Positions 1-7,300 of a DNA stretch of 64,000 nt are shown one piece after another (the stretch's first letter is position 1; each line of letters starts with the position of its first letter). The notes beneath the pieces are model-generated. The model did no database searches. It saw only the letters and a list, made by a program, of their open reading frames with translations, and had not been told where the DNA came from. The translations under genes were made by a program, and so were the position numbers. The stretch is from CAZHEV01 sp964531335 [NCBI: uncultured bacterium] (GTDB lineage: Bacteria; Eisenbacteria; RBG-16-71-46; CAZHEV01), in NCBI GenBank assembly GCA_964531335.1, contig CAZHEV010000007.1, positions 1 through 64,000 on the forward strand. Direction: 5' to 3'.

Positions 1-2
1 TT

Positions 3-281
3 TCTATTATTTGCTACGCCCTTCGCAATTTAATCACGCTTGTTTGGGGACTAGTCGTCCAACTAGGTGATTTCGCCAAGCGATTATCCTGGCCGTACGA
101 CCAGCCGGTTTTGGAGAAAAGTCGTCGTTACGTCTTGTTTCTTGTCGAAAATGGCGATGGCACATACAGCATAATCGGTGGCTTGTCGGGAGTGTACCGG
201 GTTGAGGGCGAGACTGTTTGGAGGCGCAATATTCAGCTTCAGGAGCTGGCGGATTCAATCAGCGTAGTCAATGAACCTTGA
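3..281 (+). CDS. Hypothetical protein, C-terminal fragment
   Basis: An open reading frame enters from the left edge and runs 92 codons to a TGA; no start is inside the window. The visible part begins with a hydrophobic stretch (SIICYALRNLITLVWGLVV), possibly a membrane helix, followed by a polar tail containing LEKSRRYVLFLVENGDGTYS. The residue mix looks like real protein, but I do not recognise a family. The stop codon lies inside the first copy of a repeat (CCTTGATTGGTCAAAA at 276-291), so the natural C-terminus may have been replaced when that element arrived. Its codons are less G+C-rich than those of the sugar genes downstream. Confidence 0.5.
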   Translation, partial: SIICYALRNLITLVWGLVVQLGDFAKRLSWPYDQPVLEKSRRYVLFLVENGDGTYSIIGGLSGVYRVEGETVWRRNIQLQELADSISVVNEP

Positions 282-486
282 TTGGTCAAAAATCAGCCTT
301 GATTGGTCAAAACAGGGCGTGTTGGAGCGTGGGATCGCCGCGCCGCCACGGGCATCGCCAGCTTGAGCTGTGGTGGCCGTCGCCCCACATTTCGTGGGCG
401 AAAGGGCTCGCTGCTGGAGCGGCGATTCGGCGCCTCACGCCTGCCAAGTTCGAGCATCGAAGCCACCATAGAATGACCAATCAAGG
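276..486. repeat. Small element bounded by 13-bp inverted repeats (MITE-like)
   Basis: CCTTGATTGGTCA occurs at 276-288 and again at 297-309 as part of a 16-bp direct repeat (276-291 and 297-312, period 21). Its exact reverse complement TGACCAATCAAGG sits at 474-486. The roughly 210 bp between carry no convincing gene. The arrangement fits a small non-autonomous transposable element or an inserted repeat unit. No target-site duplication was evident by eye. Confidence 0.45.
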
Positions 487-528
487 TTACTTACTTGAGC
501 CTTTCGGCCATTCGCAGGAACACATTCC

Positions 529-789
529 TTGCGAGGCCGTGTTTTGGCATACGCAGACGGTCACTCCGTCGGGTCTTACGATTCTCCCGGCGCGATTGAC
601 GACCTCAAAGCGCAGTGTCTGCGCGCTCTTGAGCTCGAAGATCGGAGTGGGCTTATAGGATGGGTTTCTGCGTCGAGCCCCCGTGTCGATCTGGAAGTTC
701 ACAAGGAGGTTGTGAGCAAGAGCGACGATCTGCTGCCAGGCGCTGTTGGCTCCACAGTGGTTTGTGGGAATGGTAGGATGGAGGCGTAA
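529..789 (+). CDS. Small hypothetical protein
   Basis: An 86-codon frame from a TTG to a TAA just ahead of the next gene. The frame is open from 499, so the start is uncertain and no clear ribosome-binding site is seen. The middle (GAIDDLKAQCLRALELEDRS) looks like a normal helical segment. The end overlaps the ribosome-binding site of the gene at 792. No family is recognised. It may be a short real gene or the tail of a gene cut by the element at 276-486. Confidence 0.3.
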   Translation: MRGRVLAYADGHSVGSYDSPGAIDDLKAQCLRALELEDRSGLIGWVSASSPRVDLEVHKEVVSKSDDLLPGAVGSTVVCGNGRMEA

Positions 790-791
790 GA

Positions 792-1514
792 ATGCTTCGG
801 GTGCCAATAGCAGGATTGGTCATCCTTGGAATCGTAGGTGTCTTGTCGGTGACAGTGCCTAACATGCTTAATGCAGGACCATACCACTTCTCCATTGACG
901 ACCAGGGGGCGTATCATTTCCGAAGCGACATGGACTGCGACGGTGACGTCGACAACACGGACTTTGTTTTCATCGACTCGCATTACGGCCACAGATGCGG
1001 CGCCTCATCGCAAGCTTTGCGTCAAGACGAGCCGAACAGTACACCGTGGTCGACCGAGATAGTAAATGCTGTGAGAAGCGTGGTTCTCAATACTGTTCTT
1101 GATGAATGGCTGAGCTATGACCTGCATCCCGAGCTGAGGAGGTTTCTTGAGGAAGTCCGTTCTCTGGTTGAGCCCAAGAGCCTAGCCGGACAAGGCGAAG
1201 GTACCGGTGCAGCCTCAGCCAATCTGCTGCCGAGAATAACGGCGATCTCACAAAACGTGCCCAATCCATTTAGAGTAACAGCGTTGATCAGCTACCAGAT
1301 CGCGCCTCCGGGCGGGCATGTTCGGATTCTAGTCTTCGATGCCGCGGGCCGTCGCGTTAGAGCACTTGTTGACAAGAGGCTCCCTCCAGGATTCTATGCC
1401 ATTCCGTGGGATGGGAGAAACGATACCGGCAGACAACTGGCTACCGGCGTCTACTTCTACCAGATGGCGGCGCCGGGCTTTTCATCTCAAAAGAGACTGT
1501 TGTTGGTGAGGTGA
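792..1514 (+). CDS. Secreted dockerin-like protein with FlgD-like C-terminal domain
   Basis: A 240-residue exported protein. An N-terminal hydrophobic segment (residues about 3-24) serves as signal peptide or anchor. A calcium-loop, dockerin-type motif DMDCDGDVDNTDFVFIDSHY lies near residues 48-70. The last 80 or so residues form a FlgD-like Ig domain: VRILVFDAAGRRVRAL, then WDGRNDTGRQLATGVYFYQM, ending in LLLVR. In FCB-group bacteria such C-terminal domains are common on secreted proteins and are thought to act as sorting or attachment modules. The start is set by GGAGGCGTAAGA directly before ATG. The protein is short for this class, which usually carries an enzyme or repeat region, so it may be a remnant or a small structural piece. 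Confidence 0.75.
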   Translation: MLRVPIAGLVILGIVGVLSVTVPNMLNAGPYHFSIDDQGAYHFRSDMDCDGDVDNTDFVFIDSHYGHRCGASSQALRQDEPNSTPWSTEIVNAVRSVVLNTVLDEWLSYDLHPELRRFLEEVRSLVEPKSLAGQGEGTGAASANLLPRITAISQNVPNPFRVTALISYQIAPPGGHVRILVFDAAGRRVRALVDKRLPPGFYAIPWDGRNDTGRQLATGVYFYQMAAPGFSSQKRLLLVR

Positions 1515-1889
1515 TTGGAGCCCTTAATGGACAGAGGGCACTCAAGCGCGGGTGCTGGCCTCCCCCGCTCTTGGAGAGGGCCGTATCGTCGCATTGCGCA
1601 ACCCGTTTCTCCCTCTGACGGGCTTGAGATGTCCCGGAAGTTGATGCTACGCTTTCCGGGGCAGGAGAGGCCGAAGAAGGGCTCCTCGTTGCCGATAATG
1701 GGCTTAGAGGAGGTGCCTCGTGGCCCTGACTTGTGACCGGGGAACGCCCCTGAAGGGCACGGGCCCTCAGAAAACGACGGGATCTAATTCCCTGCGGCGG
1801 GGCTCACCCGAGCCGGGCACCGTGGACTTTGGGCAACAACTCGGATACGCAAGGCATTGCGGAGAGGCCCGGAACCGGCCCAGGAAGAT
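1515..1889. other. Intergenic stretch, no gene recognised
   Basis: These 375 bases hold only short frames with poor amino-acid composition. The later part (about 1738-1800) is rich in runs of G and C that could fold in the leader of the glycosyltransferase transcript (for example GGGGAACGCCCCTGAAGGGC), but it matches no riboswitch I know. Confidence 0.4.
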
Positions 1890-2777
1890 ATGATCGAGAA
1901 AGTAACGGAAATAAGCGTCATCATTCCCGCGTACAACGAGGCCCACTCCATCACGCGCACTCTCGAAGAGCTGAGGGGGGCTCTGGCCGAGCTGTCTGTC
2001 GACTACGAGATCGTAGTCGTGGACGACGGCTCCTCGGACGGGACGGGTGACGTGGCGTCCAGCCTCGCGGGAAACGTCATCCGCCACCGCGTAAACCGCG
2101 GCTACGGGGCCTCGCTCAAGACGGGCATCCAGAATTCGACCAAAGAGGTGATTGTCTTTTACGACGCCGACGGGCAGTTCGATCCCGCGGACCTGAGAAG
2201 ACTGCTGGACGGGCTGGCGTCCGCCGACATGGCGGCCGGAGTGCGGGGCAGGGACTCGCACCGGCCTCTCAGGCGTAGGCCGGGGAAGTGGGTCCTGGGT
2301 GCGGTGGCGGATTACCTGTCGCACACTAGGATCCCGGATCTGAACTGCGGCTACAGGGCTGTCAGGCGCGAGGCGATAGCTCCGTATCTGCACCTTTTAC
2401 CGGACGGCTTCTCGGCGTCCACCACGACCACGATCCTCTTCTTGAAGAAGGGGATGGGCATCGAGTGGGTGCCGGTCACCATTCGCAAGACAAGGACAAG
2501 GAGCACGGTCAGGATATTCCGAGACGGTTTCGATACGATCCTCCTGATCCTCCGGCTGATCACGCTGTTCGATCCTCTGAGGATCTACCTGCCCGCAAGC
2601 GCGCTGCTCGCCGTAGTCGCCATCCTGTGGGGCGGGCGCTACGCGCTCAGGGGGCTGGGATTGTCATCCGCCTCGTTGTTCCTGCTCATATCCGCTGCTC
2701 TCATATTCTTCTTCGGGCTGCTCGCCGACCAGGTCTCGGCCCTTCGACTCGGGGGGCTGGAGAAGGAAGGCGACTGA
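1890..2777 (+). CDS. Family 2 glycosyltransferase, dolichol-phosphate mannosyltransferase-like
   Basis: The product (295 residues) is a GT-A fold glycosyltransferase. It opens with ISVIIPAYNEAHSI, typical of family 2. The nucleotide-sugar motif VVVDDGSSDGTGDV (about residues 42-55) and the metal-binding-type stretch YDADGQFD (about 89-96) follow. Two hydrophobic helices close the protein (about 233-285), so it is probably held at the inner membrane like DPM1/ArnC-type enzymes that load sugars onto a lipid phosphate. The ATG is chosen for AGGAAG just upstream; an earlier in-frame codon at 1857 lacks a binding site. Asparagine synthetase follows after 9 bases, so the two are probably co-transcribed. 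Donor and acceptor cannot be told from sequence. Confidence 0.85.
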   Translation: MIEKVTEISVIIPAYNEAHSITRTLEELRGALAELSVDYEIVVVDDGSSDGTGDVASSLAGNVIRHRVNRGYGASLKTGIQNSTKEVIVFYDADGQFDPADLRRLLDGLASADMAAGVRGRDSHRPLRRRPGKWVLGAVADYLSHTRIPDLNCGYRAVRREAIAPYLHLLPDGFSASTTTTILFLKKGMGIEWVPVTIRKTRTRSTVRIFRDGFDTILLILRLITLFDPLRIYLPASALLAVVAILWGGRYALRGLGLSSASLFLLISAALIFFFGLLADQVSALRLGGLEKEGD

Positions 2778-2786
2778 GAGCGACCT

Positions 2787-4682
2787 ATGTGTGGAATCTG
2801 CGGCGTATACAACTTCGACGGCAGGCCCGCCGACAAGGCGGTCCTCGCCCGTATGAACTCCAGCATCGTGCACCGCGGGCCGGACGACGAGGGCTACCAC
2901 GTCTCCGGGCCGGTCGGGCTCGCCATGAGGCGGCTCAGCATCATCGACCTCGAGACGGGCAATCAGCCCATATCGAACGAGACCGGCGAGCTGCACATCG
3001 TCTACAACGGCGAGGTCTATAACTACAAGGAGCTTCGCGATGAGCTGGAGTCAAAGGGCCACCGATTCACCACCTCGGGAGACACCGAGGTGGTGCTGCA
3101 TCTATACGAGGAGGAGGGGGCGCGCTGCGTCCGCAGGCTCAACGGGATGTTCGCGTTTTGCGTGTGGGATTCCGCAAGACGCAAGCTCTTTCTGGCGAGG
3201 GACAGGATAGGGATAAAACCGCTCTTCTACTACCTCGACAAGGACAAGATCGTGTTCGGCTCCGAGCTCAAGTCCATCGTCGGGCACCCGGGTGTCCCCG
3301 TCAACTTGGACATACAGGCGCTCTACGATTACCTCTCGCTCAACTACATGCCGGTCCCCTCCACCGCGCTGGCCGACGTGCTCCAGGTGCCGCCGGGCCA
3401 TTACGCGATGGTGGAGGACGGAAAGCTCTCCATGCACCAGTACTGGGAGCTGAGCTTCAAGGAGGACGGCGCCTCGGAGAAGGAGCACGCGGAGCGGCTG
3501 GGGGAGATGCTGAGGACCTCGGTGAAGCGGAGGCTCGTAAGCGACGTTCCGTTCGGCGCTTTTCTGAGCGGCGGAGTCGATTCCAGCATAGTCGTGGGCC
3601 TCATGGCGGAGCTGATGGACGAGCCCGTCAAGACCTTCTCCATAGGGTTCAAGGAGAAGAGCTTCAGCGAGCTGCCCAACGCCCGTGAGGTGGCGTCTCT
3701 CTTCAATACCGACCATCATGAGCTCATGGTGGAACCGGACATGGTGGACCTGCTGCCGAAGATGGTTTGGCACTCCGACGAGCCCTCCGCCGACTCCTCG
3801 GCCATTCCCGTCTACTACGTCTCCCAACTCGCCCGAAAGTACGTGACAATGGTCCTTACCGGCGACGGGGGCGACGAGGTGTTCGCCGGATACGATACGT
3901 ACATCGCCCAGGACGCGATGCGGTTGTACAGGTACCTGCCGGGGCTGCTCAGGCGACGGGTGATAGCTCCGCTCGTGAACAGGCTTCCCGTATCCATGAC
4001 CAAGGTAAGCTTCGATTTCAAGGCGAAGAGATTCGTCGCCGGAGCGGAGCTCACACCCGAGGAGGCGCATTACTCCTGGCGGCGGATCTTCAGCGAGGAG
4101 GAGAAGTCCAGTCTGTTCCAGGGCGAGGTGCTCAGGTCCCTGGGGCCCCGCAATACGTTCCGGCTCTTCGAGGAGAAGTTCGCGCGGGTGCCGGCCGCGG
4201 CGATGCTGAACAGGATGCTATTCGTCGATACGCGACTTTATCTGCCGAGCGACATGCTGGTTAAGGTGGATAGGATGAGCATGGCGAACTCGCTCGAGGC
4301 GCGGGTGCCCTTCCTTGACCACGAGCTCGTCGAGATGGCGGCGACCATCCCGGCGGGCATGAAGCTCAAGAGATGGGACAAGAAGCACCTCCTCAAGGCG
4401 GCCGGCTCGAAGACCGTGCCCAGGCGGATACTCAACCGGAAAAAGCAAGGCTTCAACGTGCCGGTGAACGTCTGGCTGAGAGATGAGTTGAAGGAGCTTG
4501 CAAACGAGACGCTGTCGGGGCAGAGGATCGCCGACATGGGCCTTTTCCGGCCGGACTATGTGCGCGGTCTCCTCGGCGAGCATTTGGCCGGGCGCAGGGA
4601 CAACAGCTTTCAGCTATGGGGTTTGATTACATTTTTCATCTGGTATGACCTTTTCGTAAAGGGAAGGGGAGCGCACGCGTAA
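2787..4682 (+). CDS. asnB: Asparagine synthetase (glutamine-hydrolysing)
   Basis: A 631-residue class II glutamine amidotransferase and asparagine synthetase. Cys2 follows the initiator Met (MCGICGVYNFDG) and is the glutaminase nucleophile once Met is removed. The N-terminal domain shows RGPDDEG and the STGD-like TSGDTEV segment. The ATP-pyrophosphatase loop SGGVDSS lies near residue 261, and the synthetase core holds TGDGGDEVFAGY. Length matches the long AsnB group found in polysaccharide clusters, where such proteins sometimes amidate sugar or lipid precursors instead of aspartate. Its place between a glycosyltransferase and a DegT-type aminotransferase leaves that open; the motifs alone support glutamine-dependent amidation. 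Confidence 0.92.
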   Translation: MCGICGVYNFDGRPADKAVLARMNSSIVHRGPDDEGYHVSGPVGLAMRRLSIIDLETGNQPISNETGELHIVYNGEVYNYKELRDELESKGHRFTTSGDTEVVLHLYEEEGARCVRRLNGMFAFCVWDSARRKLFLARDRIGIKPLFYYLDKDKIVFGSELKSIVGHPGVPVNLDIQALYDYLSLNYMPVPSTALADVLQVPPGHYAMVEDGKLSMHQYWELSFKEDGASEKEHAERLGEMLRTSVKRRLVSDVPFGAFLSGGVDSSIVVGLMAELMDEPVKTFSIGFKEKSFSELPNAREVASLFNTDHHELMVEPDMVDLLPKMVWHSDEPSADSSAIPVYYVSQLARKYVTMVLTGDGGDEVFAGYDTYIAQDAMRLYRYLPGLLRRRVIAPLVNRLPVSMTKVSFDFKAKRFVAGAELTPEEAHYSWRRIFSEEEKSSLFQGEVLRSLGPRNTFRLFEEKFARVPAAAMLNRMLFVDTRLYLPSDMLVKVDRMSMANSLEARVPFLDHELVEMAATIPAGMKLKRWDKKHLLKAAGSKTVPRRILNRKKQGFNVPVNVWLRDELKELANETLSGQRIADMGLFRPDYVRGLLGEHLAGRRDNSFQLWGLITFFIWYDLFVKGRGAHA

Positions 4683-4769
4683 TGGCCGGCGACGCCGGGG
4701 CTTGGTCGGCGGCCGGGGCGGCCGGCGTGACCTCCGCGGGCGCTTCGGGGCGGTGCGGGGCCGGCTCTC

Positions 4770-4798
4770 TTGATGGCGGATGGGCGTCGTGTTATGCT
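4770..4798 (+). promoter_or_regulatory. Promoter for the DegT-family aminotransferase gene
   Basis: TTGATG (4770-4775), 17 bases, then TATGCT (4793-4798). Transcription would start near 4805, leaving a leader of about 100 bases. Confidence 0.45.
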
Positions 4799-4832
4799 CC
4801 CGGATCGGTCGGGGAACCTGCCCTGGCTTGAA

Positions 4833-4880
4833 GTGCAAGGCTTGCACCCCCTAAGAAAGTGAGATCACCTGACGAGGTGA
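4833..4880 (+). promoter_or_regulatory. Two hairpins in the leader of the aminotransferase gene
   Basis: GTGCAAG (4833-4839) and CTTGCAC (4841-4847) form a near-perfect palindrome. TCACCT (4865-4870) pairs with AGGTGA (4875-4880) over a GACG loop. The second hairpin lies about 11 bases upstream of the GGAGGG binding site, so it could tune translation. No known riboswitch class is recognised. Confidence 0.35.
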
Positions 4881-4902
4881 AAAAGGAAACGGAGGGCGGC
4901 CA

Positions 4903-6057
4903 TTGAAGGTACCCATGATCAATTTGGCTGTGCAGTACGAGTCCATGAAGTCCGAGCTGGATGAAGCCGTCGGTCGAGTCATGGCCAGCGGGATGTATGT
5001 CCAGGGCGAAGAGGTCGAGCGCTTCGAGGAGGAGTTCGGGAGGTACTCGGGCACGTCGCACGCGGTGGCGTGCTCCTCCGGCACAAGCGCCATAAAGCTC
5101 GCACTGTTAGCCGCAGGGGTGGGACGAGGAGACGAGGTAATCACCGCGGCGAACAGCTTCATAGCCAGCGCGGGGGCGATAGTGCACGCGGGCGCGATCC
5201 CGGTCTTCGTGGACGTCGACCCTGTGACTTGCAACATAGATCCGGCGGGGCTCGAGGGGGCGATAAACGAGAAGACGAAAGCCCTGGTAGTGGTCCATCT
5301 ATACGGCCACCCCGCGGACATGGACCCCATCCTGGAGCTGGCCGCCTCGAAGGGCATAGCCGTCATAGAAGATTCGGCTCAGGCGCACGGAGCGAAGTAC
5401 AAGGGCGCGCCGGCCGGCTCGATGGGGCATGCCGGCTGCTTCAGCTTCTATCCCACGAAGAATCTGGGCGCATGCGGGGAAGGCGGAGCGGTGGTCACCG
5501 ACAGCTCCGAGATGGCCTATAGAATGAGACTGCTGAGGGATCACGGCAGCGAGTCCAAGTACGTTCACAGCGTCGTGGGGTACAACGACAGGATGGCCGC
5601 CGTGCAGGCGGCGGTGCTGAGAGTCAAGCTCCGGCGGCTCGACGACTGGGTCGGGATGAGGCGCTCCCATGCAAAGACCTACGACGAGCTTCTCCAAGAC
5701 GTGGCGGTGGATGCGCCCGAGGAGATGCCGTACGCGAAGGCCGCCTACCATCTCTATGTGATACGGTCCGCGAACAGGGACGAGCTTGCGGAGCACTTGA
5801 AGTCGAAACAGGTGGGCGTAGGCCTGCACTACCCGGTGCCGCTGCACTTGCAGCCGGCGCTCGGGAATCTCGGGTACGCGGAGGGGGATTTCCCCGTCTC
5901 CGAGCGCCTTGCCAATCGCATACTGTCGCTACCGATGTATCCTGAGCTGACCCCCGAAGAGGTGGCCTACGTGTGCGAGGCCGTGGGCGAGGGGGCGCGG
6001 AAAGTCGGCAGCGCGGCGGCGAGTGACGCAGGCCCGAGGGCTGCCGTGCGGCGCTAG
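4903..6057 (+). CDS. DegT/DnrJ/EryC1/StrS-family PLP aminotransferase
   Basis: A 384-residue pyridoxal-phosphate enzyme of the sugar aminotransferase family, which moves an amino group from glutamate to a keto-sugar nucleotide for surface glycans or antibiotic sugars. The PLP-binding lysine lies in FYPTKNLGACGEGG (about residue 186). The aspartate contacting the pyridine nitrogen is in IEDSAQAHGA, and CSSGTSAIKLAL holds the phosphate-binding serine/threonines. The start is TTG, with GGAGGG 8 bases upstream; an internal ATG four codons on is the alternative. It probably acts with the glycosyltransferase and amidotransferase upstream, though it has its own promoter. Its TAG stop shares the four bases CTAG with the stop of the convergent M24 gene. 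Confidence 0.88.
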   Translation: MKVPMINLAVQYESMKSELDEAVGRVMASGMYVQGEEVERFEEEFGRYSGTSHAVACSSGTSAIKLALLAAGVGRGDEVITAANSFIASAGAIVHAGAIPVFVDVDPVTCNIDPAGLEGAINEKTKALVVVHLYGHPADMDPILELAASKGIAVIEDSAQAHGAKYKGAPAGSMGHAGCFSFYPTKNLGACGEGGAVVTDSSEMAYRMRLLRDHGSESKYVHSVVGYNDRMAAVQAAVLRVKLRRLDDWVGMRRSHAKTYDELLQDVAVDAPEEMPYAKAAYHLYVIRSANRDELAEHLKSKQVGVGLHYPVPLHLQPALGNLGYAEGDFPVSERLANRILSLPMYPELTPEEVAYVCEAVGEGARKVGSAAASDAGPRAAVRR

Positions 6058-7157
6058 GCCAGCTCGAACTTCTTCGGCGCCGAGTTCATCACCTTCGGAG
6101 GACCTCCTCCGGGGGTTATCGCTACCACGTCCTCGATCCTTACCCCGAACTTGCCGTCCAGATATAGGCCCGGCTCGACGGTGAAGGTCATGCCCGCCTC
6201 CAGCACGGTTTCGTCCGCCTCGCTCGCGTAGGGCGGTTCGTGTATGTCGAGGCCTATGCCGTGGCCGGTCCTGTGCTTCACGGCGTGGATCATGCCCTCG
6301 GCCAGCAGCGTCTTGCGCGCCGCGACGTCCACGTCGCGAGCCTGTCCGCCCTCGACCGCCTTCATGGTGGCGTTGTGATTCGCCCGCATTACCGCGTCGT
6401 AGATCTTGACCATCTCGCCGGGGGGCGTTCCCAGGAAGAACGTCCTCGTGATGTCCGAGTTGTAACCCTTGTACAGAGCTCCCGTGTCTATCATAACTAT
6501 GTCGCCTTGGGATATCTTCCTGTCCGTCGCCTCGTGATGGGGGTAGCTCGTATTGGGGCCGCCGGCGACCGACACCCAAGGCTGCACCGCGCCCCGTTCG
6601 AGGAACATGGCCATTATGGCCCTGGCCGTCTCCTGTTCCGTGCCTCCCTTCTTGAGAAGGGCGGGCGCCTCGCCCATCACCGAGTCCGCGATCTTGCAGG
6701 ATTCCTCAAGGAGCTTGAGCTCTTCGTCGTCCTTCGTCGCTCTCAGCTTGGCGACGAACGGACTGCCGTCGACGAAATTCACGTCGTCTATCTCCGCGTT
6801 GATCTTCAGGAAATGACTCGTGGCGAGGGAGCCTCCTATGGCGACGTCGCCGCTCAGGGCGTTGGCCTTGCCCAAGAGACTCTTGACGAGCTTGTAAGGG
6901 TTCTCGCCTTCCTTCCAGGTGAACAGCATGCAGTCGCCGAGGTTGTCCCTCACCCAGCTCGCCTCCAGCTCGGGGGCGAGGCACAGAAGGGTTCCCCCGG
7001 GCCACACGGCCACCAGGAAGAGCCTCTCGCTGGGCTCCTTGGCCAGTCCCGTGAGGTAGTACAGGTCCTTGGAAGGCGGAACCAAGAAGCAGCGGAGGTC
7101 GTCCTCCTCGAGCGCTTTTGACAACGACTCGATCCGGCGGGATCTCACTTCGTCCAT
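6054..7157 (-). CDS. M24-family Xaa-Pro aminopeptidase/dipeptidase
   Basis: A 367-residue metallopeptidase of the creatinase/prolidase fold. The N-terminal non-catalytic domain (about 1-130) precedes the pita-bread catalytic domain, in which all five metal ligands can be read: Asp in MIDTGALY, Asp in SDITRTF, His in GHGIGLDIHEP, Glu in TVEPGLYL and Glu in VRIEDVV. The predicted role is removal of an N-terminal residue preceding proline, or cleavage of X-Pro dipeptides, in the cytoplasm. ATG at 7157 is preferred because GGGAGG stands just upstream; a longer frame reaching 7214 would overlap the promoter. It diverges from the gingipain-like gene and may take part in peptide use. Confidence 0.88.
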   Translation of the reverse strand: MDEVRSRRIESLSKALEEDDLRCFLVPPSKDLYYLTGLAKEPSERLFLVAVWPGGTLLCLAPELEASWVRDNLGDCMLFTWKEGENPYKLVKSLLGKANALSGDVAIGGSLATSHFLKINAEIDDVNFVDGSPFVAKLRATKDDEELKLLEESCKIADSVMGEAPALLKKGGTEQETARAIMAMFLERGAVQPWVSVAGGPNTSYPHHEATDRKISQGDIVMIDTGALYKGYNSDITRTFFLGTPPGEMVKIYDAVMRANHNATMKAVEGGQARDVDVAARKTLLAEGMIHAVKHRTGHGIGLDIHEPPYASEADETVLEAGMTFTVEPGLYLDGKFGVRIEDVVAITPGGGPPKVMNSAPKKFELA

Positions 7158-7185
7158 TTCTTTCCTCCCAGTTGGTGTTTGCAAG

Positions 7186-7214
7186 ACAATAGCACCGCCC
7201 TGCGCCGGGGTCAA
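7186..7214 (-). promoter_or_regulatory. Promoter for the M24 peptidase
   Basis: On the minus strand TTGACC (7214-7209), 17 bases, then TATTGT (7191-7186), about 28 bases before the ATG. Confidence 0.55.
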
Positions 7215-7300
7215 CGGCGCCCTATCCAGGACGCCTGCGCTGTGCTATCGTTGACATTATAGGAGTTGATCCAACCCCTGTCCCCCCAAGGAGACGACAG

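Noticed and set aside
1515-1736. 73-codon frame after the dockerin/FlgD protein
   Set aside because: No start signal, poor composition, and several competing frames of similar length in the same stretch.
3102-4070. Long minus-strand frame of 322 codons inside asnB
   Set aside because: It is antisense to a clear asparagine synthetase and has the Arg/His/Val-rich mix typical of shadows in G+C-rich genes.
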